Shown here: one piece after another, positions 38,197-48,600 of the stretch
How positions within the stretch are numbered: position 1 is the first letter of the stretch
Layout: every line of letters starts with the position of its first letter
Translations under genes and position numbers: made by a program
Notes under the pieces: model-generated
Database searches by the model: none
What the model was told of the DNA's origin: nothing
What the model saw: the letters and a program-made list of their open reading frames with translations, nothing else
NCBI GenBank assembly: GCA_031769625.1
Contig: JAUIMM010000170.1
Location: forward strand, 129,001 to 193,000
Direction of reading: 5' to 3'
DNA: 64,000 nt
DNA from: Taudactylus pleione
Lineage: Eukaryota > Chordata > Amphibia > Anura > Myobatrachidae

Positions 38197-39085
38197 AGTT
38201 CGGTGCCCGGCCGGAGTCGGAGGCACCTGTTAGAGGGGGGCCATGAAGAGCCCCTGAAGTTTTCGTTTTGCAGCTGTTGCTGCACATCTGGAAGTACAGC
38301 ATGGACAGTCAGTTTTGACGTCCATGCTGTCTTCCCTACACCCCTGCCGGTACCAGAACGCCGGTACCGATCCGGGGATGCTGGTAAGCATCTGGGGTCA
38401 CAACTAGCGGTGACTCAGATGTTTAGGACCATGGCCGGACTCAAGGTGGGCAGCAAGGTAAGCAGCGGGGTCCCGCGGTGGGTCCCCGCTGATACATGGT
38501 CCAGAAGTCCCCAGGCAGGGGGCTCCCTGGGGACTGGCTGCAGCGTGGAGCCAGGTACTAACCTGCGCTTCCACTACCCCCCTGGGACAGCAGGACTGCG
38601 GCAGAGCGGTAGCGCTGCGGCATCCCAGGGGTTAAATGCATGCCAGGGGAGCGCGCCTTCTCTGTCTCACAGCCGGCGCCTCCCCCGCTGCACACAGCCC
38701 TCTCTGCAACACGCCGACTGGCCCTGTGGCAGCGCTCCTCCCCCAGCATGGTGAACGCTGCTGGAAGCCTGGATGGAGGCATCGTGGTCTGGATCCCCCC
38801 CGCATACCTCTCCTCCGCTGTGGTCAGGTCTGTGTATGCAGCGCTGTGTCCTACCAGACTCTGTGTCTGTGTAGCTGATTTATCAGCGCTGGTTAGTGCA
38901 GGAATTGAGTTTCTTTGCATTGTATGTGACTGTGCTAGCGCTGCTGCCTGTATCTTCTATTCTGACTGTCAGCTTTATTACTGTCCCTGTTCTTTCTGCT
39001 AAAGCCCTTGCGGTGCGGTGCTGCAGGGTGGCTCTCTCGCCTTTTTAAAAAAATTGGTGAGAGGGGTCACATACTTTCTACCATC

Positions 39086-40009
39086 ATGTCTGAAAGTGAC
39101 TTTCCTCTCCGGCTGCAGTGTACTACGTGTAAAGTACCTTTAGCGGAGGGGGAGGGTAACGCGGAGGGCCTCTGCCGGCAGTGTTTGTCGTTGGCGCGGC
39201 CTATTACGGTTACAGCACCGGTACAGGAGCCGCCCTGGGCTTGTTTCGCTCAGGCGCTTACAACCTTAGTGGGCCAGTTAGCTCCGCAGCCCGCATTTAC
39301 GCAGATGGGTTTGTCCCAGCAATCAGTGGTGTCGTCACCCATGCAGGGTTTCCCAAGACAATTGGTGGTACCCCGCAGTCTCCCTATTTCCCCTCTCCCG
39401 GTTTCTCAGGAGCCGGCGTGGGTTAACTCCCTGATGAGTTCTGTACAGCACTTGTCGGATGTGTTGCAAGGGGAGTCTGTGATGCGGCCACATAAACGGC
39501 CGGTGGCATCTCTGTCGGCTCCTTATGAGGATGACGAAGGGACGTCTGATGATGGGGAGATTCTGGATCCTTACGATCAGGAACCTCTCCGTACTAAGGA
39601 AGCGGACGCTTGGTCCAAGGTGTATATTCCTGGACTTATTCGGGCAGTCCGCACAGCCTTGGTGATTGACGAAGTTCCCCCAGCGGCTAAATCCAAGTAT
39701 GCCTTTTTTAAGGATGTGAAGGGTGATGCCACAGTCTTTCCTCTTTCGGGTCAGTTGGTGGACCATTTAGAGGAGGCGTGGAAACAGCCTGGCAAGCGAT
39801 ACCAGCCGCAGAGGCGTCTGGCGGTGGCTTATCCGTTCGCGGATAATTATTTTGCTAAGTGGGAATCCCCTCCACAGGTGGATTCTCATGTGACACGTCT
39901 TGTCCGTAATGCCACATTACCAATGCCATCCATGTCCTCCCTTAAGGATGCTACGGACCGCAAGGTGGAGATCTTCCTGAAGTCCGCTTATTCCCTTGCG
40001 GGGGGGTAG
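39086..40009 (+). CDS. DIRS gag-like protein, first part
   Basis: The start is ATG at 39086 (ccatcATGtc). An upstream in-frame TTG at 39008 would only add leader sequence. The product has 307 residues. Near the N-terminus two cysteine pairs, C12/C15 and C30/C33 (CTTC and CRQC), look like a small zinc-binding knot. A proline/glutamine-rich middle and an acidic stretch (YEDDEGTSDDGE) follow. Function is inferred from position: gag-like structural protein of DIRS elements. The frame stops at TAG 40007-40009, directly after a run of G, while the next frame continues the protein without loss. One G fewer than expected in that run is the simplest cause. Confidence 0.75.
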   Translation: MSESDFPLRLQCTTCKVPLAEGEGNAEGLCRQCLSLARPITVTAPVQEPPWACFAQALTTLVGQLAPQPAFTQMGLSQQSVVSSPMQGFPRQLVVPRSLPISPLPVSQEPAWVNSLMSSVQHLSDVLQGESVMRPHKRPVASLSAPYEDDEGTSDDGEILDPYDQEPLRTKEADAWSKVYIPGLIRAVRTALVIDEVPPAAKSKYAFFKDVKGDATVFPLSGQLVDHLEEAWKQPGKRYQPQRRLAVAYPFADNYFAKWESPPQVDSHVTRLVRNATLPMPSMSSLKDATDRKVEIFLKSAYSLAGG

Positions 40010-40020
40010 CGCGGCCGGCT

Positions 40021-40533
40021 ATGGCCATTTGCTGGGTTGCCAGAGCTATGGAGCGCTGGGCGGATTCGTTGGAGGCATCCTTCGATTCCGACTATCCGGC
40101 TGAGCAGGCGGAGTTGATTGGTAATCTCCGTGATTTGGCCACTTATATCAACGAGGCGGCCTTAGACATTAGTACCCTGGCGTCTCGAATTTCTTCAGCA
40201 GCGGTGGCTGCTCGTCGCACCTTGTGGTTGCGATCCTGGAAGGCGGACGCTGATTCCAAAAAGGGTTTGGAGGTGTTGCCCTTTAATGGAGAAGTTCTCT
40301 TCGGTCCAGATCTGGACAAAATTGTGGCGGCAGCCAAATCGGCATGTCTCCCGTTGGCCGCTGTCCCTTCTGGTTCAGGACCATCGTCCTTTCGGTCTTA
40401 TAGGGCCCAGGGCAGGCCCAAACCACAGTCTTTTCCCCTACAGGCTGGCCCCAAGAAATCGGCCAAGCCCCGGAAGCAGACATGGAGTACCAGACGTCCG
40501 GCCCCTAAGGCAGATGACAAGCCTGCGGCCTGA
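40021..40533 (+). CDS. DIRS gag-like protein, second part (separated by a frameshift)
   Basis: A 170-codon frame, offset from the preceding gag frame and starting 11 bases after its stop. The first codons (MAICWVARAM) fit as the continuation rather than an independent protein. It continues through an alpha-helical segment (LEASFDSDYPAEQAELIGNL) and ends in a basic tail with KKSAKPRK, likely binding nucleic acid. The last 248 bases overlap pol in another frame. The break may be a real mutation or a sequencing error in a G run. Confidence 0.7.
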   Translation: MAICWVARAMERWADSLEASFDSDYPAEQAELIGNLRDLATYINEAALDISTLASRISSAAVAARRTLWLRSWKADADSKKGLEVLPFNGEVLFGPDLDKIVAAAKSACLPLAAVPSGSGPSSFRSYRAQGRPKPQSFPLQAGPKKSAKPRKQTWSTRRPAPKADDKPAA

Positions 40534-42439
40534 TGGTCCGGGCCTCCCTTTGGGGGATCCCAAAGTGGGAGGCCGCCTGCTGCAGTTCGCCCGGTGTTGG
40601 TCGGTCACCACGACAGACACTTGGGTTCTCGAGGTGGTCTCCCACGGGTATGCCCTCTCCTTCCGACACAGACCCCCGGCTCGATTTTTCACCACGGGTC
40701 TACCATCAGACCGGAACAAGGCCACGGAGCTATGGAAGGTCTTGCACACTATGCTCCGGGCTGGAGTTATAGTGCCTGTTCCATTCTCCCAGAGGGGCCA
40801 GGGTTTCTATTCCAATCTCTTTTTGGTGCAGAGACCCAATGGGTCGTATCGTCCGATTCTCAACCTCAGGGCTCTCAACAAGTCTTTGCGGATGCCAAAG
40901 TTTCGGATGGAGACCCTACGGTCCATCATTCTGGCGCTGGAACCTGGGGACTACATGGTGTCATTGGACATACAGGACGCTTACCTGCATGTCCGTATTC
41001 TTTTGCGCCATCAGCGGTTCCTCAGGTTTGCAATCCGCAGCGACCACTTTCAGTTCCGGGCATTACCTTTTGGCCTGGCGACAGCACCACGGGTTTTCAC
41101 CAAGGTGATGGCGGTCATGGCGGCTTCCCTGCGGCTGCAGGGGGTCCGCATGTTGCCGTACTTGGACGACCTTCTATTAGTGGCAGGATCTCCGGAGCTC
41201 CTTCTGCGCCACTTGGACCTGACCATTGCGCTACTGCAACGGCACGGTTGGTTAATAAACTGGCAGAAGTCCACTCTAATCCCGTCTCAGCGGATTCTGC
41301 ACCTCGGAGCCTTATTGGACTCGGGACAGCAAAGGATCTTTGTGACGGGGGAAAAGATCTCTGCCTTACAGTCGAGGGTGCGCAGTTGTCTGCACAGCCG
41401 CCGGGTGTCTCTACACTCGGCGATGAGGTTACTGGGCTCCATGGTGTCGGTGTTCGACATGGTGGAATATGCCCAGTTTCACTCCAGACCTCTGCAGCAC
41501 CTGATCCTGTCCAAGTGGAACGGGCTGCCTCAGTCTCTAAAATCCCAGACGATAGTGCTCACCCCGGAGGTTCGCCTGTCCCTTGCCTGGTGGTTGCAGA
41601 TGATTCATCTCAACAAGGGACGTCCGTTCTGGGTACCGAATTGGGTCCTGTTGACAATGGACGCCAGTCTTCAGGGCTGGGGAGCAGTTTCGGGTCCACA
41701 CTTGTTCCAGGGCAGGTGGACTCCGACAGAAGCAGAGCTTCCAATAAACGTCTTGGAATTCCGAGCGGTTTTCAATGCTCTCCAGCAGGCACATCGGGTT
41801 CTCCAGGGTCGCCCAGTGCAGGTACAGTCGGACAACGCTACCACCGTGGCCTACATAAACCGGCAAGGAGGAACCCGAAGTCGGGCGGCTCTCGTAGAGG
41901 TGTCTCGGATCCTGGTATGGGCGGAGCGCAATCTTCCGGCTATATCAGCTGTCTTCATCCCGGGAGTGCTAAATTGGGAGGCGGACTTTCTCAGTCGCCA
42001 GGACGTTCATCCGGGGGAATTGTCCCTGCACCCGGACGTTTTTCAACTTCTGGTGGACAAGTGGGGTCTTCCAGAGATCGACCTCATGGCGTCCTGGCAC
42101 AACAACAAGTTGCCGGTGTACGGGTCTCGCACAAGAGACGAAAAGGCGTCTCTGGTGGATGCTCTGTCCGTCCGGTGGACGTTCCGGTTCGCTTACCTGT
42201 TTCCTCCCGTTTCCCTTCTTCCACGGGTAATCCGGAAATTCAAACAGGAAGGAGGGACGCTCCTGTTGATAGCTCCCGCGTGGCCCAGACGGCACTGGTT
42301 CTCAGACCTTCAGGGTCTGTCCGTGGACAGTCCTCTGCGGTTGGCGCTACGACCGGACCTTCTATCGCAGGGTCCTTGTCTTCACCCGGACCTGACTCGG
42401 CTGTCTTTGACGGCGTGGCTGTTGAGACAGCCATGTTAA
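40286..42439 (+). CDS. DIRS pol: reverse transcriptase, RNase H, Dam-like domain
   Basis: An intact 717-codon frame from ATG 40286. The RT core starts at about residue 100. Motif A has D228 (SLDIQDAYLHV), LPFGLATAP follows, and the catalytic motif YLDD is at 292-295. RNase H spans about 450-570, with candidate catalytic residues D459 (MDAS), E491 (LEFRAV), D516 (SDNATT) and D567 (NWEADFLSR). After that comes the domain DIRS elements carry in place of an integrase, resembling Dam-type N6-adenine methyltransferases (IDLMAS near 595, AYLFPP with F639-P640-P641, IAPAWPRRHW). Its role in the element is unknown. The true translation start is uncertain because the first 100 residues overlap gag and lack family features. 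The stop TAA at 42437-42439 overlaps the recombinase start. Confidence 0.93.
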   Translation: MEKFSSVQIWTKLWRQPNRHVSRWPLSLLVQDHRPFGLIGPRAGPNHSLFPYRLAPRNRPSPGSRHGVPDVRPLRQMTSLRPDGPGLPLGDPKVGGRLLQFARCWSVTTTDTWVLEVVSHGYALSFRHRPPARFFTTGLPSDRNKATELWKVLHTMLRAGVIVPVPFSQRGQGFYSNLFLVQRPNGSYRPILNLRALNKSLRMPKFRMETLRSIILALEPGDYMVSLDIQDAYLHVRILLRHQRFLRFAIRSDHFQFRALPFGLATAPRVFTKVMAVMAASLRLQGVRMLPYLDDLLLVAGSPELLLRHLDLTIALLQRHGWLINWQKSTLIPSQRILHLGALLDSGQQRIFVTGEKISALQSRVRSCLHSRRVSLHSAMRLLGSMVSVFDMVEYAQFHSRPLQHLILSKWNGLPQSLKSQTIVLTPEVRLSLAWWLQMIHLNKGRPFWVPNWVLLTMDASLQGWGAVSGPHLFQGRWTPTEAELPINVLEFRAVFNALQQAHRVLQGRPVQVQSDNATTVAYINRQGGTRSRAALVEVSRILVWAERNLPAISAVFIPGVLNWEADFLSRQDVHPGELSLHPDVFQLLVDKWGLPEIDLMASWHNNKLPVYGSRTRDEKASLVDALSVRWTFRFAYLFPPVSLLPRVIRKFKQEGGTLLLIAPAWPRRHWFSDLQGLSVDSPLRLALRPDLLSQGPCLHPDLTRLSLTAWLLRQPC

Positions 42440-43455
42440 GGTCCAGGGGGTTTTCCAGCTCTGTAGTGCGTACCATGTTAAGAGCTCGGAAACCGTCTTC
42501 CGCGAGGATATACCATCGCGTGTGGCATAAGTTCTTCCAGTGGTGTCGACCGAGAGGTTATGCACCGCGGGAGTTTCGTCTGTCTCGGATACTCGCCTTC
42601 CTACAAGCAGGACTAGACCATGGGCTTCGCCTTGCTTCTTTGAAGGTACAGGTTTCGGCCCTGTCTGTCTGGTTTCACCGTAGGATTGCTACAATCCCTG
42701 ATGTGCGCACCTTTATGCAGGGCGTTCTGCGAATTCAGCCGCCTTTTGTTCCACCTGTTGCGCCTTGGGACTTGACTGTGGTCCTGAGGGCTCTACAAGG
42801 ACCGCCGTTTGAACCACTGGGCTCAGTGGATCTTAAATGGCTAACAGCTAAGACTGTTTTCCTTCTGGCCATAGCTTCGGCCAGACATGTTTCTGATTTA
42901 GGGGCTCTTTCTTGTAGACCCTCTTTCTTGATTTTTCATGGGAACAGGGCAGTGTTACGCACTCGTCCTGAATTTCTTCCCAAAGTTGTTTCCCAGTTTC
43001 ATGTTAACGAGGAAATAGTTGTTCCGGCTTTTAACTCACCTGGCCTTTCAGTGGGTGAGGCCACTTTGGATGTTGTGCGGGCCTTGAGGACTTATGTTGA
43101 CCGCACTTCTTCGTTTAGGAAGTCGGACGCCTTGTTTGTCCTCTATGGCTTCCGTAAAAAGGGTTGGCCTGCTTCAAAGCAAACTTTGGCAGCCTGGATC
43201 CGTATGGCTATTTCTGAAGCTTATCTTCATGAAGGCCTGCCGGTTCCTCCTTCTGTGAAGGCTCATTCCACTAGGTCTGTGGGTCCTTCGTGGGCAGCTC
43301 GACGTGGTGCCTCTGCAGTCCAGATCTGCAAGGCTGCTACGTGGTCCTCTGTCCATACCTTCGTGAGGTATTACAGGTTTGACACCTTCGCCTCTCAGGA
43401 TGCTTCCTTCGGGCGGCGGATTCTCCTTTCAGCACAGGAGCGTCCCCACCCTTAA
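42433..43455 (+). CDS. DIRS tyrosine recombinase
   Basis: 340 residues from ATG 42433, in a different frame from pol. The frame is open much further upstream (to 40594), but that part lies under pol and has no recombinase features. The catalytic set of tyrosine recombinases is present: R151 (SARHVSDL), H278 and R281 (AHSTR), W304 (ATWSSVHTF) in the second-histidine position, and a nucleophile tyrosine at 313 or 314 (RYYRFD). The N-terminal part (about 10-110) matches a SAM-like core-binding domain. It would integrate the circular DNA intermediate without target duplication. The start overlaps the pol stop within ATGTTAA, suggesting reinitiation. The frame appears intact. Confidence 0.94.
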   Translation: MLRSRGFSSSVVRTMLRARKPSSARIYHRVWHKFFQWCRPRGYAPREFRLSRILAFLQAGLDHGLRLASLKVQVSALSVWFHRRIATIPDVRTFMQGVLRIQPPFVPPVAPWDLTVVLRALQGPPFEPLGSVDLKWLTAKTVFLLAIASARHVSDLGALSCRPSFLIFHGNRAVLRTRPEFLPKVVSQFHVNEEIVVPAFNSPGLSVGEATLDVVRALRTYVDRTSSFRKSDALFVLYGFRKKGWPASKQTLAAWIRMAISEAYLHEGLPVPPSVKAHSTRSVGPSWAARRGASAVQICKAATWSSVHTFVRYYRFDTFASQDASFGRRILLSAQERPHP

Positions 43456-43475
43456 AGGATACTGCTTTGGGACAT

Positions 43476-43588
43476 CCCCAAGGTATCCTGTGGATACCCT
43501 ATGGACCCTGAAGTAGAAAATATGAGATATGGTAAGAACTTACCTTTGTTATCTCTATTTCTATGAAGTCCATAGGGTTCCACAGGAC
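43476..43588. repeat. DIRS internal complementary region
   Basis: The first half (43476 to about 43519) is the reverse complement of the left end (38042-38086). The second half (about 43518-43588) is the reverse complement of the extended right end (43830-43902). The two ends are thus copied head to tail at one place, the template used to rebuild the ends on a circular intermediate in DIRS models. The region starts 21 bases after the recombinase stop. Confidence 0.92.
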
Positions 43589-43713
43589 TCCCGCCCTGTC
43601 GCACCTGTGCTGCAGATGGGCTTTGCTCTGGTCACCGGTTTTTCCGTCTCCCTCTGGGGAGAATGTGATTCTTGTGTGTATCCAGATCTTTTTCCGGCCT
43701 ATGGCTTGGTACG

Positions 43714-43902
43714 AAACTGAGATGCCTTGGCTCGGGGGCGGGGTATAGGAGGGGGACCCTAGTGCATCCTGGGAGGCTGAAAGCTTAACTCTATGGTGCC
43801 CGATGACTAACGTCACACCTATACCCCAAGGTATCCTATGGAACCCTATGGACTTCGTAGAAATAGAGATAACAAAGGTAAGTTCTTACCATATCTCATA
43901 TT
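43714..43902 (-). repeat. DIRS right inverted terminal repeat with outer extension
   Basis: Begins aaactgagatgccttggctc and pairs with the left repeat up to about 43866. It then carries an extra segment ending catatctcatatt that the left repeat lacks. An unequal extension on the right is typical of DIRS elements, and the internal complementary region accounts for it. Confidence 0.9.
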
Positions 43903-44986
43903 ATTTGCAGGTATTAATTGATAAATATTGATTGATAAATAGGCATCTCGGTGTCAAAATAATGATAAGTACTTTCCCTTTAATTATGTGCGCATGTTGG
44001 AAGATGGCTGCCTAAGTTTGCAGCATACGCTAACAATAAGCATTCATGTCCAGACCAGAGGTGCATATTGCCTGATTTATTATTTCTGTTCACCTTTTGC
44101 CCACCGCTCTGCCTATATTCACTCTATACTAGTTTTTGTTTTTTTTCTGTCAGCTGGTGACATACATGAGGCATCAGTGCCTCGTGCCTCATTGACTTCA
44201 ATAACTCCAGGGAATTGATTGGCTGCAGGAAATATTGGTTCAGCTGATTTCATCGGGCCTGGTTCAGACTTGCACACAAGCTCGTTTTTTGCGAATGGAC
44301 CTTGCGACTTTGCTCACTGGGAATGCTCCGTAGCCGAGCAAGCGCCTCCATGAGCGACTACATGTTTATAATGTATATTGACGTGTGGAATACAAGAGTC
44401 ATTCTTAGGGGGACACAAATAGCAGGGTGAGAACTGCTGTCTTGCACCATGACATATCGTGTGACCTTGGAAGTAGGCAGCGTCTCTATACATGAATGGA
44501 TTCTGTGTCACCATGATGTCAGGAAGGAACAGACGGCTTAATAAAATCAGCTTTACTGGCCTGGATATCTGTCACGGCTGGCATTATGCGCTAAAGCTTG
44601 GCGTGGGCATGGCGATAGAGGTTTGGCTGGATGTAGGAAGGTCACATGATACCAGATGGCAGTCTCTGGGCTAGGGGGTTAAAGGGTCTATTTACAGTTA
44701 TGTGATTTTTATTTTCATGAGCGATATAAATGTTTTTATTTTTAGCTTCTTTCATCATCTGTATGTGCATGCTGGGCTGGGCTGGTTGTCCCCATGCAAT
44801 CATAATAGAAACTCATTTAGAATATCACAAGTCTAGATGCAGCAGACGTAAGAGGATTCTCCTCGCCTACTCTCTACTAACGCTCAGTGTGACACAAGGC
44901 ATCCGAGCCTCCGCCTGCACACAGTGTAACAGCAGAATGGGGACTGGCCGCATTAGCAAAGGGGGGTTGAGGGTGCTCCTAGGGGG
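43903..44986. other. Intron 1 DNA with MITE debris
   Basis: No exon is seen. At about 44258-44345, ggcctggttcagacttgc with downstream cttgcgactttgctc looks like a decayed end of the gattcagac-type MITEs (families A/B). The remainder is AT-rich and unassigned. Confidence 0.4.
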
Positions 44987-45131
44987 TATATTTACTAAAG
45001 TTTGAGTTTTTAGAAGTGGAGATGTTGCCCATAGCAACCAATCAGATTCTACTTGTCATTTATCTAGCACCTTCTAGACGATAATAGCTAGAATCTGATA
45101 GGTTGCTATGGGCAACATCTCCACTTTAAAA
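44987..45131. mobile_element. Short fold-back MITE with 'gttgcccatagcaacc' arms
   Basis: The left arm (about 45016-45055) contains agtggagatgttgcccatag. The right arm (about 45088-45126) contains ctatgggcaacatctccact. A short inverted centre with tagaatctgat lies between. The stem is near-perfect over some 45 bp, so the copy is young. It belongs to the same broad type as 33578-33746. Confidence 0.8.
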
Positions 45132-45654
45132 GGGGCAGACTGGATGGGCCAAGTGGTTCTTATCTGCTGTCAAATTCTATTTTCTATAAGCCCGCACCTT
45201 AGTGGGGGGGGGAGTAGGTGTGGCCAGCCCATTAAGGGGGTATAATTAGCATGTAACAAGCTATAGTCTGCTTCATACACATGTATGTAATACTAGCCAA
45301 GATTTACTATTTGCCCGGGCCTGTTAAAGGGGCCTGGCGGGGGCCCAGGTCCTGCAGCCCGCCAAAGCCGCCGCTGTCAAGTTCAGGCAGCAGGGAGAGA
45401 GGACTGACTGCTTCTGAAGCAGCCGCTCTCCCCAGCTCAGCACACACACGCTATTGTCACGCTGTGTGCCGTGTTAGGGTGAGAGGTTGCTGCAGCAGCG
45501 TTATATGCCTCTTGGGGGAGCATTTGCGCTCCCACCCCCTGACCCATGCACCCCCTATGCGATGCGGTGCGCATGGTCTGGCCACACCTTCCTGATTGGA
45601 CACTCCCCCTACCTTTACCTTGGCTCGGCAGAGCTGCCGGCAGCCCTGAATACT
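45132..45654. other. Intron 1 DNA, GC-rich, unassigned
   Basis: Contains a GC-rich 'gggcctggcgggggccc' segment and cytosine-rich stretches, probably transposon-derived. No coding exon is supported. Confidence 0.4.
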
Positions 45655-48600
45655 TCAGACATATACAGGGCCAGTGATCACAGTAACCTGTTATATGAGG
45701 CAGTAGGACCAGCCATACATAGTGCAGTGTATGTAATACATCAGACATATACAGGGCCAGTGATCACAGTAACCTGTTATATGAGGCAGTAGGACCAGCC
45801 ATACATAGTGCAGTGTATGTAATACATCAGACATATACAGGGCCAGTGATCACAGTAACCTGTTATATGAGGCAGTAGGACCAGCCATACATAGTGCAGT
45901 GTATGTAATACATCAGACATATACAGGACCAGTGATCACAGTAACACGTTATATGAGGCAGTAGGGCCAGCCATACACAGTGCAGTGTATGTAATACATC
46001 AGACATATACAGGACCAGTGATCACAGTAACCTGTTATATGTAGCAGTAGGACCAGCCATACATAGTGCAGTGTATGTAATACATCAGACATATACAGGG
46101 CCAGTAATCACAGTAACACGTTATATGCGGCAGTAGGACCAGCCATACATAGTGCAGTGTATGTAATACATCAGATATATACAGGGCCAGTGATCACAGT
46201 AACCTGTTATATGTGGCAGTAGGACCAGCCATACATAGTGCAGTGTATGTAATACATCAGACATATACAGGACCAGTGATCACAGTAACCTGTTATATGC
46301 GGCAGTAGGACCAGCCATACATAGTGCAGTGTATGTAATACATCAGACATATACAGGGCCAGTGATCACAGTAACCTGTTATATGCTGCAGTAGGACCAG
46401 CCATACATAGTGCAGTGTATGTAATACATCAGACATATACAGGACCAGTGATCACTGTAACCTGTTATATGCTGCAGTAGGACCAGCCATACATAGTGCA
46501 GTGTATGTAATACATCAGACATATACAGGACCAGTGATCACAGTAACATGTTATATGCGGCAGTAGGACCAGCCATACATAGTGCAGTGTATGTAATACA
46601 TCAGACATATACAGGGCCAGTGATCACAGTAACATGTTATATGCGGCAGTAGGACCAGCCATACATAGTGCAGTGTATGTAATACATCAGACATATACAG
46701 GGCCAGCGATCACAGTAACATGTTATATGCGGCAGTAGGACCAGCCATACATAGTGCAGTGTATGTAATACATCAGACATATACAGGGCCAGTGATCACA
46801 GTAACATGTTATATGCGGCAGTAGGACCAGCCATACATAGTGCAGTGTATGTAATACATCAGACATATACAGGGCCAGTGATCACAGTAACACGTTATAT
46901 GCGGCAGTAGGACCAGCCATACATAGTGCAGTGTATGTAATACATCAGACATATACAGGACTAGTGATCACAGTAACCTGTTATATGTGGTAGTAGGACC
47001 AGTCATACATAGTGCAGTGTATGTAATACATCAGACATATACAGGACCAGTGATCACAGTAACCTGTTATATGCGGCAGTAGGACCAGCCGTACATAGTG
47101 CAGTGTATGTAATACATCATATACTGGACCAGTGATCACAGTAACCTGTTATATGTGGCAGTAGGACCAGCCATACATAGTGCAGTGTATGTAATACATC
47201 AGACATATACAGGGCCAGTGATCACAGTAACCCGTTATATGCGGCAGTAGGACCAGTCATACATAGTGCAGTGTATGTAATACATCAGACATATACAGGA
47301 CCAGTGATTACAGTAACCTGTTATAGGTGGCAGTAGGACCAGCCATACATAGTGCAGTGTATGTAATACATCAGACATATACAGGGACAATGATCACAGC
47401 AACCTGTTATATGGGGCAGTAGGACCAGCCATACATAGTGCAGTGTATATAATACATCAGACATATACAGGACCAGTGATCACAGTAACCTGTTATATGC
47501 GGCAGTAGGACCAGCCATACATAGTGCAGTGTATGTAATACATCAGACATATACAGGACCAGTGATCACAGTAACACGTTATATGGGGCAGTAGGACCAG
47601 CCATACATAGTGCAGTGTATATAATACATCAGACATATACAGGACCAGTGATCACAGTAACACGTTATATGTGACAGTAGGACCAGCCATACATAGTGCA
47701 GTGTATGTAATACATCAGACATATACAGGGCCAGCGATCACAGTAACATGTTATATACGGCAGTAGGACCAGCCATACATAGTGCCGTGTATGTAATACA
47801 TCAGACATATACAGGACCAGTGATCACAGTAACCCGTTATATGCGGCAGTAGGACCAGCCATACATAGTGCAGTGTATGTAATACATCAGACATATACAG
47901 GGCCAGTGATCACAGTAACCTGTTATATGAGGCAGTAGGACCAGCCATACATAGTGCAGTGTATGTAATACATCATACATATACAGGGTCAGTGATCACA
48001 GTAACATGTTATATGCGGCAGTAGGACCAGCCATACATAGTGCAGTGTATGTAACACATCAGACATATACAGGGCCAGTGATCACAGTAACCTGTTATAT
48101 GCGGCAGTAGGACCAGCCATACATAGTGCAGTGTATGTAATACATCAGACAAATACAGGACCAGTGATCACAGTAACCTGTTATATGCGGCAGTAGGACC
48201 AGCCATACATAGTGCAGTGTATGTAATACATCAGACAAATACAGGACCCGTGATCACAGTAACCTGTTATATGATGCTGTAGGACCAGCCATACATAGTG
48301 CAGTGTATGTAATACATCAGACATATACAGGACCAGTGATCACAGTAACCTGTTATATGCGGCAGTAGGACCAGCCATACATAGTGCAGTGTATATAATA
48401 CATCAGACATATACAGGACCAGTGATCACAGTAACACGTTATATGTGACAGTAGGACCAGCCATACATAGTGCAGTGTATGTAATACATCAGACATATAC
48501 AGGGCCAGCGATCACAGTAACACGTTATATACGGCAGTAGGACCAGCCATACATAGTGCCGTGTATGTAATACATCAGACATATACAGGGCCAGCGATCA

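Larger units (their letters stand above)
38042..43902 (+). mobile_element. Full-length DIRS-type tyrosine-recombinase retrotransposon
   Basis: A 5.9-kb element in SLC25A47 intron 1, antisense to the gene. It has all parts of a DIRS element: inverted terminal repeats (38042-38196 and 43714-43902), gag-like frames, a pol with RT, RNase H and a Dam-like domain, a tyrosine recombinase, and an internal complementary region (43476-43588) that pairs with both outer ends. DIRS elements replicate through a circular intermediate inserted by the recombinase, and no target duplication is expected. None is seen here. 38197-39085 is a GC-rich leader with no convincing gene. Pol and recombinase frames are intact, and the two terminal repeats differ at few positions, so the insertion looks recent. 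Only gag is broken, by one base. Confidence 0.95.

Noticed and set aside
38203..38754. 183-residue frame in the DIRS leader (also 38558-38920 and 38640-39002)
   Set aside because: GC-rich leader, no domain, several frames open together; no reason to prefer one.
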